A DNA stretch of 58,068 nt from Laceyella putida (GTDB lineage Bacteria > Bacillota > Bacilli > Thermoactinomycetales > Thermoactinomycetaceae): the NCBI RefSeq assembly GCF_042665195.1, contig NZ_JBHTBW010000014.1, forward strand, positions 1 to 58,068, read 5' to 3'. Of this stretch, positions 51,388 through 58,068 are shown in pieces. The notes beneath the pieces were generated by a model. The model was not told the DNA's origin. It did not search any database and saw only the letters and a list, made by a program, of their open reading frames with translations. Position numbers and translations under genes: made by a program. Position 1 is the stretch's first letter; every line of letters starts with the position of its first letter.

Positions 51388-52278
51388 TCATAGCCTATGC
51401 CGCTCTATAAATTGCAGGATATCATCCAACCTTATCTTTTTCCGCAATCCGTCAGCAAACAAATCCCCCTTTTTTTCCAACCGGTCAAAAATATTCGCAC
51501 TGGTGAACTGCTTCGGGGTCAGCTCCGGGGTCAGTTCTTCCCATAAAAGCGGGGTGGAAACCGTGGCTTCAGGCACGGCCCGCAACGAATACGGCGCGAT
51601 CAGTGTTTTCTTGTGCCAATGCTGAAGGTAATCAAAATAGACTTTGTTCCCGCGCTTGTTGACCATTCGCTCCACCGTAACCAAAGCGGGGTGCAGTTCC
51701 GCCAGGTAATGGGAAATGAATTTGCCGACCTTGCGCGTCTGTTCATACGTGTAACGCGGTTCCAGCGGAATATAGATCTGCAACCCGCTCGCGCCCGATG
51801 TCTTCACAATCCCATCCAAATTCAGCTTATGGAGAAGTTCCCGTATCAGCAGGGCCACTTCAACGACACGCAAAAAATCTGGCACACTTGGATCCAGATC
51901 AAACACCAATTCGGTTGGCATCAAAGGATCATGAATCGTGTTAAAGGAGACATGCAACTCCACACAAGCCAAGTTGGCCAACCAGATCAGGGTGGGGGCG
52001 TTATTGAGCAAGACGTATTCCACTTCCCCATCACGCTTGGTTTCAATCCAGTCCGGACGATGGGCAGGAACATTTTTTTGATAAAAGGACTTGCCATTCA
52101 CCCCATCCGGAAAGCGGATCGTGGTCAACGCCCGATCTCGGCAATAAGGCAGCAAATAAGGGGCAAGCCGATAGTAGGTTAAGATAAATTCCCATTTGCT
52201 CACATGGGGAAACAAGAGCTTCTCCGGGTTGGATATCTTCAATTCCATTCCGTCCACTTTGACCAGTCGGTGATCCAT
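51388..52278 (-). CDS. ligD: LigD-type DNA primase/polymerase domain protein
   Basis: A 296-residue stand-alone polymerase of the AEP superfamily used in bacterial end-joining to fill or extend broken ends. Motifs: VFDLDPSVP (catalytic Asp-x-Asp), KTSGASGLQIYIPL (His/Ser-Gly loop usually SGxxGLH), VYFDYLQHWHKKTLIAPYSL with the third Asp. The start at the second ATG follows GGAGGG by 6 bases. Upstream and divergent is a DNA ligase gene; the nuclease and Ku parts of a full LigD system are not in the window. Confidence 0.85.
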   Translation of the reverse strand: MDHRLVKVDGMELKISNPEKLLFPHVSKWEFILTYYRLAPYLLPYCRDRALTTIRFPDGVNGKSFYQKNVPAHRPDWIETKRDGEVEYVLLNNAPTLIWLANLACVELHVSFNTIHDPLMPTELVFDLDPSVPDFLRVVEVALLIRELLHKLNLDGIVKTSGASGLQIYIPLEPRYTYEQTRKVGKFISHYLAELHPALVTVERMVNKRGNKVYFDYLQHWHKKTLIAPYSLRAVPEATVSTPLLWEELTPELTPKQFTSANIFDRLEKKGDLFADGLRKKIRLDDILQFIERHRL

Positions 52279-52526
52279 CCGCATCCCTCCATTCTAGAAA
52301 CCTCGATTGACAAGGGCAATCGCCATGTGAGCCGGGCAGTCATGAGTCAAGAAAAGCGGCCTGCACCCACGTTTTTGTGAAAAATTTTGCCCATGTTGAT
52401 TTTCATATTCTGGGCAAAATACAATCAAGGGATTTCTTCTGACAAGCTAAGTGTTGTTCTTTTACTCATATTGTGTACTTTTCGACCAAAATAACTTATC
52501 GTATCGACACAAACTTTTCGAGGTGA

Positions 52527-53480
52527 ATGATGAAGCCTATTATTCCAATGGAGCCCAAAAGCAGTGAATTGATTCCACATGGACACGATTGGATAGCGCA
52601 AGTGAAGTGGGATGGGGTTCGCGCCTTGACTTACTGCGATGGCCATGAAGTTCGGCTGTTCAACAGAAGATTGAACGAACGCACGTTGCATTATCCGGAG
52701 CTTACAGATATCCAATCTTACTGTCATGCCGACTCAGTCATCCTGGATGGGGAAATCATTGCACTGGGTGCGGACGGGAAACCTTCTTTTCATGAAGTCA
52801 TGCGGAGAGACAGCATTCGGAGAATGGACAAAGTGCCTCAAGTCCAAAAGCTGGTTCCCATTACATACATGATTTTCGATGTGATTTTTAAAAACGGGGA
52901 ATGGTTGAATCACCGTTCATTGAGTGAGAGGATGGAAATCCTTTCGGATATCATTAAGCCCAGTCGCTCTGTGCAAATGGTTTCATCTCATGATGATGGA
53001 CAGGCATTGTTTCATGTGATACGGCAGCATGGCATGGAAGGGATTGTAATGAAAAAGAGAAACTCCCCATACCTTATCGGAATGAAAAAAGATCTCTGGT
53101 TGAAGGTTAAAAATTATCGCGATTTGATTGCCGTCATAGGTGGATTTACATTGAGTGGTGGAATAGTGAATGCCGTTCTTTTGGGACTTTACGATGATGA
53201 AAAGAGATTCTGGTATATTGGCCACACGGGAACCGGAAAGCTTTCTGGGCAGGATTGGCGAGAACTGACCGAAAGGCTGAAACCGATTGTCATCAAAGAA
53301 AGACCTTTTGTAAATAAACCTGAACGGCATTCGGATGCTTATTGGGTTCAACCGACATTAACGGCAAAAATAAAATATGCAGAATGGACAGAAGGACATT
53401 CCCTGCGTCAACCTTCCATCCAGGCGTTTGTTGATGTGCCACCCCATGAATGTCTGATCAACCCGGATAAGTTGCGTTAG
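52527..53480 (+). CDS. ATP-dependent DNA ligase (LigD ligase domain)
   Basis: A 317-residue ligase: nucleotidyl-transfer Lys27 in VKWDGVRA, then ERTLHYPELTDIQ, motif ILDGEIIAL, EGIVMKKRNSPY and WLKVKNY form motifs I-V, and the OB domain ends the protein. It is the size of the ligase half of LigD. It is divergent from the polymerase gene at 51388. The ATG is placed right after GAGGTGA, and the next in-frame ATG (52530) could also serve. Likely role: sealing double-strand breaks in dormant or germinating cells, by family. Confidence 0.85.
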   Translation: MMKPIIPMEPKSSELIPHGHDWIAQVKWDGVRALTYCDGHEVRLFNRRLNERTLHYPELTDIQSYCHADSVILDGEIIALGADGKPSFHEVMRRDSIRRMDKVPQVQKLVPITYMIFDVIFKNGEWLNHRSLSERMEILSDIIKPSRSVQMVSSHDDGQALFHVIRQHGMEGIVMKKRNSPYLIGMKKDLWLKVKNYRDLIAVIGGFTLSGGIVNAVLLGLYDDEKRFWYIGHTGTGKLSGQDWRELTERLKPIVIKERPFVNKPERHSDAYWVQPTLTAKIKYAEWTEGHSLRQPSIQAFVDVPPHECLINPDKLR

Positions 53481-53493
53481 GATAATAGCAACG

Positions 53494-54237
53494 TTATGCT
53501 CTGAACAAGTATCGGTAACAAAGAAAACTAACAGACAAAGCGGATGTGACCGAAGACGCCATCAAACTCAGCATAATGATCATTTGGTATTTAACGGCTA
53601 TGATCGGGGAAACTCCAGCGATGATCATTCCCGTCATCATCCCCGGCAAATGAACCAAACCGATCGTTTTAAATGAGTCGATACTGGGAATCAGAGATGC
53701 TTTCACCGCTGTTTCAATCAGGTCTTGACTCGCTTGGCGGATGGTCGCCCCAAGGGCCAATTTCCCCATAATCTGCTCCCTTGTATGTTGAAACTCATGA
53801 TATAGTCGTTCCAAGGAAAGGCCTGTTATGACCATGGTATTGCCAATAATCATTCCGCTCATCGGCAAAACGTATTGAGCCCGGAAGGGAACAACATCAA
53901 AAAGCAACCAAACAAAAAGAGAGACGGCTTCTCCAAAAGAGATGGCGGCAAATGCAAAGACAAATGATCGTTTGAGCCATTTCCCCCGTTTCGCCGCATC
54001 ATGGGCGGCGATGCTGATCATCAATAACAGAAGCCCAAACAAGAACCATCCCGTTTCAATAGAAAAAATCCACGTTATCAGATATCCCATCAAAAGAAGC
54101 TGAATGGAGCCTCTAATGGTTGACCATAAGATTTCTTTCTCTAAACCAAGATGCTGTTGATATGAAACGGTCAGCGGAATCAACACAAAGGTTGCCGTGG
54201 CCAATAAAACAAAAAAGCTGATCTCCATAGCCATCAT
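53494..54237 (-). CDS. fetB: FetB-type iron export permease (UPF0014)
   Basis: A 247-residue membrane protein with seven or so helices, starting FVLLATATFVLIPLTVSYQQ and ending SSVTSALSVSFLCYRYLF. PMSGMIIGNTMVITGLSLERL and ALGATIRQASQDLIETAVKA, then GLVHLPGMMTGMIIAGVSPI, are the UPF0014/FetB pattern. It normally pairs with FetA, an ATPase. Here there is no ATPase beside it. ATG overlaps the preceding small frame (ATGA); GGAG lies 9 bases before. Confidence 0.85.
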   Translation of the reverse strand: MMAMEISFFVLLATATFVLIPLTVSYQQHLGLEKEILWSTIRGSIQLLLMGYLITWIFSIETGWFLFGLLLLMISIAAHDAAKRGKWLKRSFVFAFAAISFGEAVSLFVWLLFDVVPFRAQYVLPMSGMIIGNTMVITGLSLERLYHEFQHTREQIMGKLALGATIRQASQDLIETAVKASLIPSIDSFKTIGLVHLPGMMTGMIIAGVSPIIAVKYQMIIMLSLMASSVTSALSVSFLCYRYLFRA

Positions 54238-54323
54238 TCACTTTGACTCCAATCGTGATGGATAGTTAGATCCGGCACATGCCATAAGATCTTCGCCAAC
54301 ATTCTTCCATTCACCCATGTCAT
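54234..54323 (-). CDS. Short leader frame overlapping fetB (29 codons)
   Basis: MTWVNGRMLAKILWHVPDLT then IHHDWSQSE and a stop, with a strong GGGAGG 8 bases before its ATG. Its stop overlaps the fetB start as ATGA, so it could feed ribosomes to fetB. It could be a remnant of a deleted fetA or a real leader peptide; the sequence does not say. Confidence 0.4.
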   Translation of the reverse strand: MTWVNGRMLAKILWHVPDLTIHHDWSQSE

Positions 54324-54476
54324 TTGCACTTCCTCCCTGTTGTTACTTAGCGGTCTTGATTGAACTACTCAAGGGATTTAAAAGCGTTTTAATTTTACAA
54401 AACCCGTTCCTTTTGGGTCAACGATGCCTTAGGATAAGGATGAGACCAATCGGCTGCATGCCAAAGGAGAATCCTG

Positions 54477-54701
54477 ATGGCACATCTTCTCATCATCGAC
54501 TTTGAAGCGACTTGTCATGAAGCCAAGCAGGAGGCACCTCGTCATTTCAGTTCGGAAATCATTGAAATTGGCGCAGTCCTCTTAGAGGTTGAGACGCTGA
54601 AAATCAAGGAAACGTACCAACGCTTTGTCAAACCGACGCGCTTTCCGCAATTGAGCCCGTTCTGCATGCAGTTGACATCAATCACGCAAGCGTGGGGATG
54701 A
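54477..54701 (+). pseudogene. N-terminal relic of a DEDDh 3'-5' exonuclease (KapD-like)
   Basis: It begins LLIIDFEATCHEAKQEAPRH with the exonuclease I motif DFEAT and continues SSEIIEIGAVLLEVETLKIK and LSPFCMQLTSIT, just as in KapD, then stops as QAWG instead of going on with QEDVDKG. Only the first third of the family length (about 200 residues) is present. Good AAGGAG site. A hairpin with T-run follows at once, so it may be a deletion product still transcribed. Confidence 0.6.
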
Positions 54702-54726
54702 TTTCTCGCGCTTATTTTTATTTTTT
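54688..54726 (+). terminator. Terminator after the exonuclease relic
   Basis: AAGCGTG/CGCGCTT (one wobble) with a 12-nt loop, then ATTTTTATTTTTTC. It overlaps the end of the relic's reading frame. Confidence 0.6.
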
Positions 54727-54820
54727 CAAAATCAGGCGATTACTTCCTTTATTAATGCTATTAAATTAATGAAAATATGAAAATGATTTAAATTATCTAT
54801 CAACAGTAATATAATAAAAA

Positions 54821-54861
54821 TTGCTAATAAGTATAGTTGTCTATACAAATACACAACTATA
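54821..54861 (+). promoter_or_regulatory. Chitinase promoter with a DasR/NagR-like operator
   Basis: AGTTGTCTATACAAAT (54835-54850) matches 12 of 16 bases of the DasR/YvoA site AGTGGTCTAGACCACT. It overlaps the likely -10 (TATACA 54842 or TACAAA 54844), with -35 TTGCTA at 54821. A wider palindrome TATAGTTGT-12-ACAACTATA spans 54832-54861. Confidence 0.5.
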
Positions 54862-54915
54862 TACCTAGCACCACCAGTTATGTTTCATATTCCAGACTTC
54901 GTGAGGGGTGACATC

Positions 54916-56592
54916 ATGAACATCAAAAACAGGAAATCTCTTTCTCTCGCCGTAGTCTTACTGTTGTTGCTCACGATCGTTCCGCTGAGCGCATTTGCCG
55001 TTAGCGAATGGCAACCCAACGTAAGCTACAAAGTGAATGACACCGTCAGTTATGGCGGAACGGTTTACAAATGTTTGCAAGCTCATACATCTCTTGTCGG
55101 TTGGGAACCGCCCAACACTCCCGCTTTATGGCAAAAAACGGATGGCGGCGGAACCCCCACGCCTGACACGCAAGCCCCCACTGCACCATCCAACTTAACC
55201 TCACCATCGCAAACTTCCAGCAGCATCACTCTTTCATGGAACGCCGCGACTGACAACGTGGCCGTCACAGGCTATGATGTGTACCGCGGAACGACGAAAG
55301 TAGGGTCTGCCACCACCACTTCTTATACGGACTCCGGCTTAAATGCGGACACTTCTTACAGCTACTCCGTCAAAGCGAAAGATGCGGCGGGTAACGTTTC
55401 CGCAGCGAGCAACACCTTGACGGCCAAGACGAAGACGGCCACAAGTCCCGATCCCCAACCGCCCACGTCCAAGAAAATCATCGGTTATTATCCAGCCTGG
55501 GCCACATATGGCCGCAACTATCAAGTGGCGGATATTGACGCATCCAAGATCACCCATATCAACTACGCTTTTGCCAATATCACCAACGGTGAAATCGTCG
55601 TGGGCGACACTTATGCCGATACGGACAAGTTCTTCCCTGGAGACTGTTGGGATCCCGGATGCAAACGCGGTAACTTTAACCAATTGCAAAAGCTGAAAGC
55701 GGCTTATCCTCATCTGAAAACGTTGATCTCTGTGGGCGGTTGGACTTGGTCCGGCGGCTTCTCAGACGCGGCCTTAACCGATGCGTCCCGCACCAAATTC
55801 GCCGACAGCGCCGTTCGGTTTGTGAGACAATATGGTTTTGACGGCGTTGACCTGGACTGGGAGTACCCGGTTGGCGGCGGACTCAATCCGGGTCGTCCGG
55901 AAGATAAGCAAAACTTCACCCTGTTGCTCCAAAAAATGCGTGAAAAATTAAACGCCGCCGGCCAACAAGACGGCAAGAAATACTTGTTGACCATTGCCAG
56001 CGGCGCTAGTCCAAACTATGTCCAAAATACAGAATTGGGCCAAGTGAAAGACTATGTCGACTGGATCAACATCATGACCTATGACTTCCATGGCGGATGG
56101 GAAAACGTCAGCGGCCACAACGCGCCATTGTATGTGGACCCAAGTGATCCGTCACCAAACAAAAATGACTTCAATGTCGCCGCCGCTGTGCAAAATCACA
56201 TCAACGCCGGTGTTCCCGCGTCCAAAATCGTCATGGGAATGCCATTTTACGGCCGTGGATGGCAAGGGTGCAAGTCGACCAACAACGGACAGTACCAAAG
56301 CTGCACCGGCACCCCGACCGGCACGTGGGAAACGGGTGTATTCGATTTCTCCGACCTCGAGAACAACTATATCAACAAAAACGGTTACACCCGTTACTGG
56401 AACGACACATCCAAAGTGCCCTATCTGTACAACCCATCCAACGGAGTGTTCATCTCTTACGACGATGCGGAGTCCTTCGGTTACAAAACCAGCTTCCTCA
56501 AGTCTAAAGGCTTGGGTGGGGCCATGTTCTGGGAGTTATCCGGTGACCGTAACGGCACCTTGCTCAACAAATTGTATAATGATCTCAATTGA
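54916..56592 (+). CDS. Secreted GH18 chitinase with chitin-binding and fibronectin modules
   Basis: A 558-residue extracellular enzyme. Order: signal peptide (1-28, cut after AFA), chitin-binding module CBM5/12 (about 29-75, EWQPNVSYKVNDTVSYGG, WEPPNTPALWQ), fibronectin III (about 87-172), GH18 barrel (186-556). Catalytic FDGVDLDWEYP has Asp312, Asp314 and Glu316; SVGGW (272-276) is the companion motif. It lacks a second chitin-binding domain at the end. Start 54916 follows GAGGGGTGA. The stop TGA lies in the end of an inserted IS copy; before insertion the tail would have ended in Lys and TAA. Confidence 0.93.
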   Translation: MNIKNRKSLSLAVVLLLLLTIVPLSAFAVSEWQPNVSYKVNDTVSYGGTVYKCLQAHTSLVGWEPPNTPALWQKTDGGGTPTPDTQAPTAPSNLTSPSQTSSSITLSWNAATDNVAVTGYDVYRGTTKVGSATTTSYTDSGLNADTSYSYSVKAKDAAGNVSAASNTLTAKTKTATSPDPQPPTSKKIIGYYPAWATYGRNYQVADIDASKITHINYAFANITNGEIVVGDTYADTDKFFPGDCWDPGCKRGNFNQLQKLKAAYPHLKTLISVGGWTWSGGFSDAALTDASRTKFADSAVRFVRQYGFDGVDLDWEYPVGGGLNPGRPEDKQNFTLLLQKMREKLNAAGQQDGKKYLLTIASGASPNYVQNTELGQVKDYVDWINIMTYDFHGGWENVSGHNAPLYVDPSDPSPNKNDFNVAAAVQNHINAGVPASKIVMGMPFYGRGWQGCKSTNNGQYQSCTGTPTGTWETGVFDFSDLENNYINKNGYTRYWNDTSKVPYLYNPSNGVFISYDDAESFGYKTSFLKSKGLGGAMFWELSGDRNGTLLNKLYNDLN

Positions 56593-56988
56593 GACTCCAC
56601 ACGGCTGAAGCCGTGGGATTCTTGGGTAGTTAATGTCCTCAATCCATTTCTACTTTGGACAACTCCCAAGTTCAGGGCTGTCTCATCAGCCCGTCCCATG
56701 CAGTTCTACAACTCATGTTGCATGTACCCACATGGGCGGAACGCCTGTTACCAGCGTTCTAGCTCCGTTTCACCCACTCTCATGATTTTACCCAGTGGGA
56801 GAGATTGGTTCGCCACTGGAACCCCATATCATGACGTACAGAGGGAACAAAACCCACTACCAGTGGGATGAGCACCGCTCATGTGTTTGATTGTACTGAA
56901 AATTGTTTCTCTTAGCAATAGGGATTACCGAGCAACGCCGACTTTCATCCCACGATTGAAACCGTGGGCTTTCAGTCAGCAAAAATCT
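56589..56988 (-). mobile_element. 400-bp non-autonomous IS608-like copy (copy 2)
   Basis: Its right end (TTGAGACTCCACACGG on the plus strand) and left end (AGATTTTTGC on the minus strand, preceded by TTAC at 56989-56992) match copy 1 closely, over about 160 bases at the right end and 70 at the left. It has no tnpA or tnpB. It interrupts the chitinase stop codon. It keeps the right end that in this family templates the TnpB guide RNA. Confidence 0.85.
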
Positions 56989-57000
56989 GTAACGGAAAAA

Positions 57001-57028
57001 AGCAGCCGGTTGATTAAGACCGGCTGCT
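57001..57028. terminator. Terminator of the glutathione peroxidase gene (and, before the IS, of the chitinase)
   Basis: AGCAGCCGGT/ACCGGCTGCT with an 8-nt loop; TTTTTTCC on the minus strand. With the IS removed it lies 11 bases after the original chitinase stop. Confidence 0.85.
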
Positions 57029-57034
57029 TCCCGT

Positions 57035-57523
57035 TTAAACTTTTTCTTTTAACAAGGACTCAATTTGCTCTTTGCATTCGCTTGGCTTGGTATTGGGCGC
57101 AATCCGTTCCACCACTTCACCTTGGCGATTCACCAAAAACTTGGTAAAGTTCCATTTGATCGCTTTGCTCCCCAACATTCCCGGCGCTTCTTTACAAAGG
57201 TACTGATACAGCGGATGGGCTTGCTCGCCATTCACATCGATTTTGGAAAAGATCGGGAACGTCACGCCGTAATTGAGTGAGCAAAACTCGGCGATTTCCG
57301 CATCCGTTCCCGGTTCTTGACTCATAAACTGATTGCAGGGGAACGCCAGAATCTCCAGTCCTTCGCCATGGTAACGCTCGTATAACTCTTGCAGCTCTTT
57401 ATATTGGGGCGTAAATCCGCATTTGCTCGCCGTGTTGACGATCAACAGCACTTTTCCTTGATAATCGGCCAAGCTTTTGGTTTCACCGTTGTTCAACACC
57501 GCTTCAAACTGATAAACCGTCAT
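57035..57523 (-). CDS. Glutathione peroxidase-family thiol peroxidase
   Basis: A 162-residue cytosolic peroxidase. Peroxidatic Cys35 sits in NTASKCGFTPQY; FPCNQF carries the resolving-type Cys and a Gln, and KWNFTKFLVN the Trp, of the catalytic tetrad. It has Cys rather than selenocysteine and is the BsaA type that uses thioredoxin. GGGAGG precedes the ATG. Downstream is its terminator and IS copy 2; upstream on the same strand lies the macrodomain relic. Confidence 0.9.
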   Translation of the reverse strand: MTVYQFEAVLNNGETKSLADYQGKVLLIVNTASKCGFTPQYKELQELYERYHGEGLEILAFPCNQFMSQEPGTDAEIAEFCSLNYGVTFPIFSKIDVNGEQAHPLYQYLCKEAPGMLGSKAIKWNFTKFLVNRQGEVVERIAPNTKPSECKEQIESLLKEKV

Positions 57524-57540
57524 CGGTCTCCCTCCCTTCT

Positions 57541-58003
57541 CTCAATGCGACGGCATGATATGTACTATACGCTTCTTCAGTAAACAACACAAACCGCACT
57601 TCTTGCAAGGGAAGTTGCTCACCGTTCCGAGCGAACATTTGGCTGCCAGGTTAACCGGGAAACGGTAAATTCCTGTGTGATCGCCGGAAAAGCCATGCTC
57701 CGGGCCCCATATTGGGCAGCCAAAATGAAGCAATTCCAATACGCTTCACACAGCAGGTTTTCTTCATTTTGCTTGCCGCCGTTCCATACCGGCCCCACTG
57801 TATGGATCACATATCTCGCTTGCAATTTTCCTCCGGTCGTGATCACGGCTTTCCCCGTAGCCAAGCTTCCTTGTCTGGCACGAATTTTCCTGCACTCGTC
57901 CAAAATCGCAGGCCCACCCGCACGGTGAATGGCCCCGTCGACACCACCACCACCCAATAAACTGGAATTGGCCGCGTTGACGATCATATCAACTTGTTCT
58001 TTT
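57541..58003 (-). pseudogene. Macrodomain (ADP-ribosyl hydrolase-like) gene, 5' end cut by an IS and frameshifted
   Basis: The frame reads KEQVDMIVNAANSSLLGGGG, VDGAIHRAGGPAILDECRKI, then TGKAVITTGGKLQARYVIHT and MAFPAIT, a macrodomain that binds O-acetyl-ADP-ribose. An intact one would begin with a short strand and GDIT before KEQ; the ATG now seen is inside the IS end. At the other end the frame breaks after FPAIT: next frames give TGIYRFPVNLAAKCS and then EVRFVLFTEEAYSTYHAVAL, normal macrodomain endings. So it has a 5' cut plus two 3' indels. Confidence 0.7.
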
Positions 58004-58068
58004 TTGAGACTCCACACGGCTGAAGCCGTGGGATTCTTGGATAGTTAATGTCCTCAATCCATTTCTGC
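58004..58068 (-). mobile_element. IS608-like right end, running off the window (copy 3)
   Basis: TTGAGACTCCACACGGCTGA and on, nearly identical to copies 1 and 2 through the window end. It cuts the macrodomain gene. Only its right end is visible, so whether it holds tnpB cannot be seen. Confidence 0.8.

Overview
The window reads as a low- to mid-GC, endospore-type Bacillota chromosome. Support: strong AGGAGG-type ribosome sites, many GTG/TTG starts, a Bacillus-type cre box, LexA, XerC/XerS-type recombinase, TrhO, a beta-lysine acetyltransferase of the kam/yod type, a lone LigD polymerase plus DNA ligase, and secreted amylase and chitinase. A thermoactinomycete-like member of Bacillales is my best guess, from gene content only.

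Layout. 1-3.9 kb: the 5' end of a probable group II intron, a xanthine-type NCS2 permease, a Nudix hydrolase, then a secreted metzincin coupled to a membrane-anchored protein. 4-7.6 kb: an efflux and glycosyltransferase module (DHA2 MFS pump, MarR regulator, macrolide-type glycosyltransferase) with three copies of one 19-bp operator-like sequence. 7.7-19.7 kb: housekeeping and catabolic genes (cre-controlled amylase, old yellow enzyme, PepF, SPL-like radical SAM protein, acetyltransferases, Nudix, AblB, S1 protein) separated by gene relics. 20-25.7 kb: an IS608-type element inserted in a methyltransferase relic, then a broken rifampicin-phosphotransferase-like gene under a TetR regulator. 25.9-34.1 kb: small metabolic genes and an Sfp-type transferase. 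34.3-38.6 kb: TrhO and a McrBC-type modification-dependent defence operon whose McrB carries an EVE domain and whose McrC is deleted. 38.7-49.9 kb: lipoproteins, XerS-like recombinase, LexA, aspartate aminotransferase/acetate kinase/hydroxyacyl-CoA dehydrogenase operon, and a short FtsH paralogue. 50-58 kb: MtaD, split LigD parts, FetB without FetA, chitinase, glutathione peroxidase and a macrodomain relic.

The most distinctive theme is the IS200/IS605 (IS608-like) element. Three copies share exact TTAC/TCAA junctions. One splits a methyltransferase gene so cleanly that the empty site can be reconstructed. One 400-bp copy without genes landed in the chitinase stop codon and rebuilt a stop from its own end. 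One cuts a macrodomain gene inside its GDIT motif. All three keep the end that in this family makes the TnpB guide RNA, so each could produce a guide read from host sequence. A second theme is unusually dense gene decay: at least twelve relics or frameshifted genes in 58 kb.
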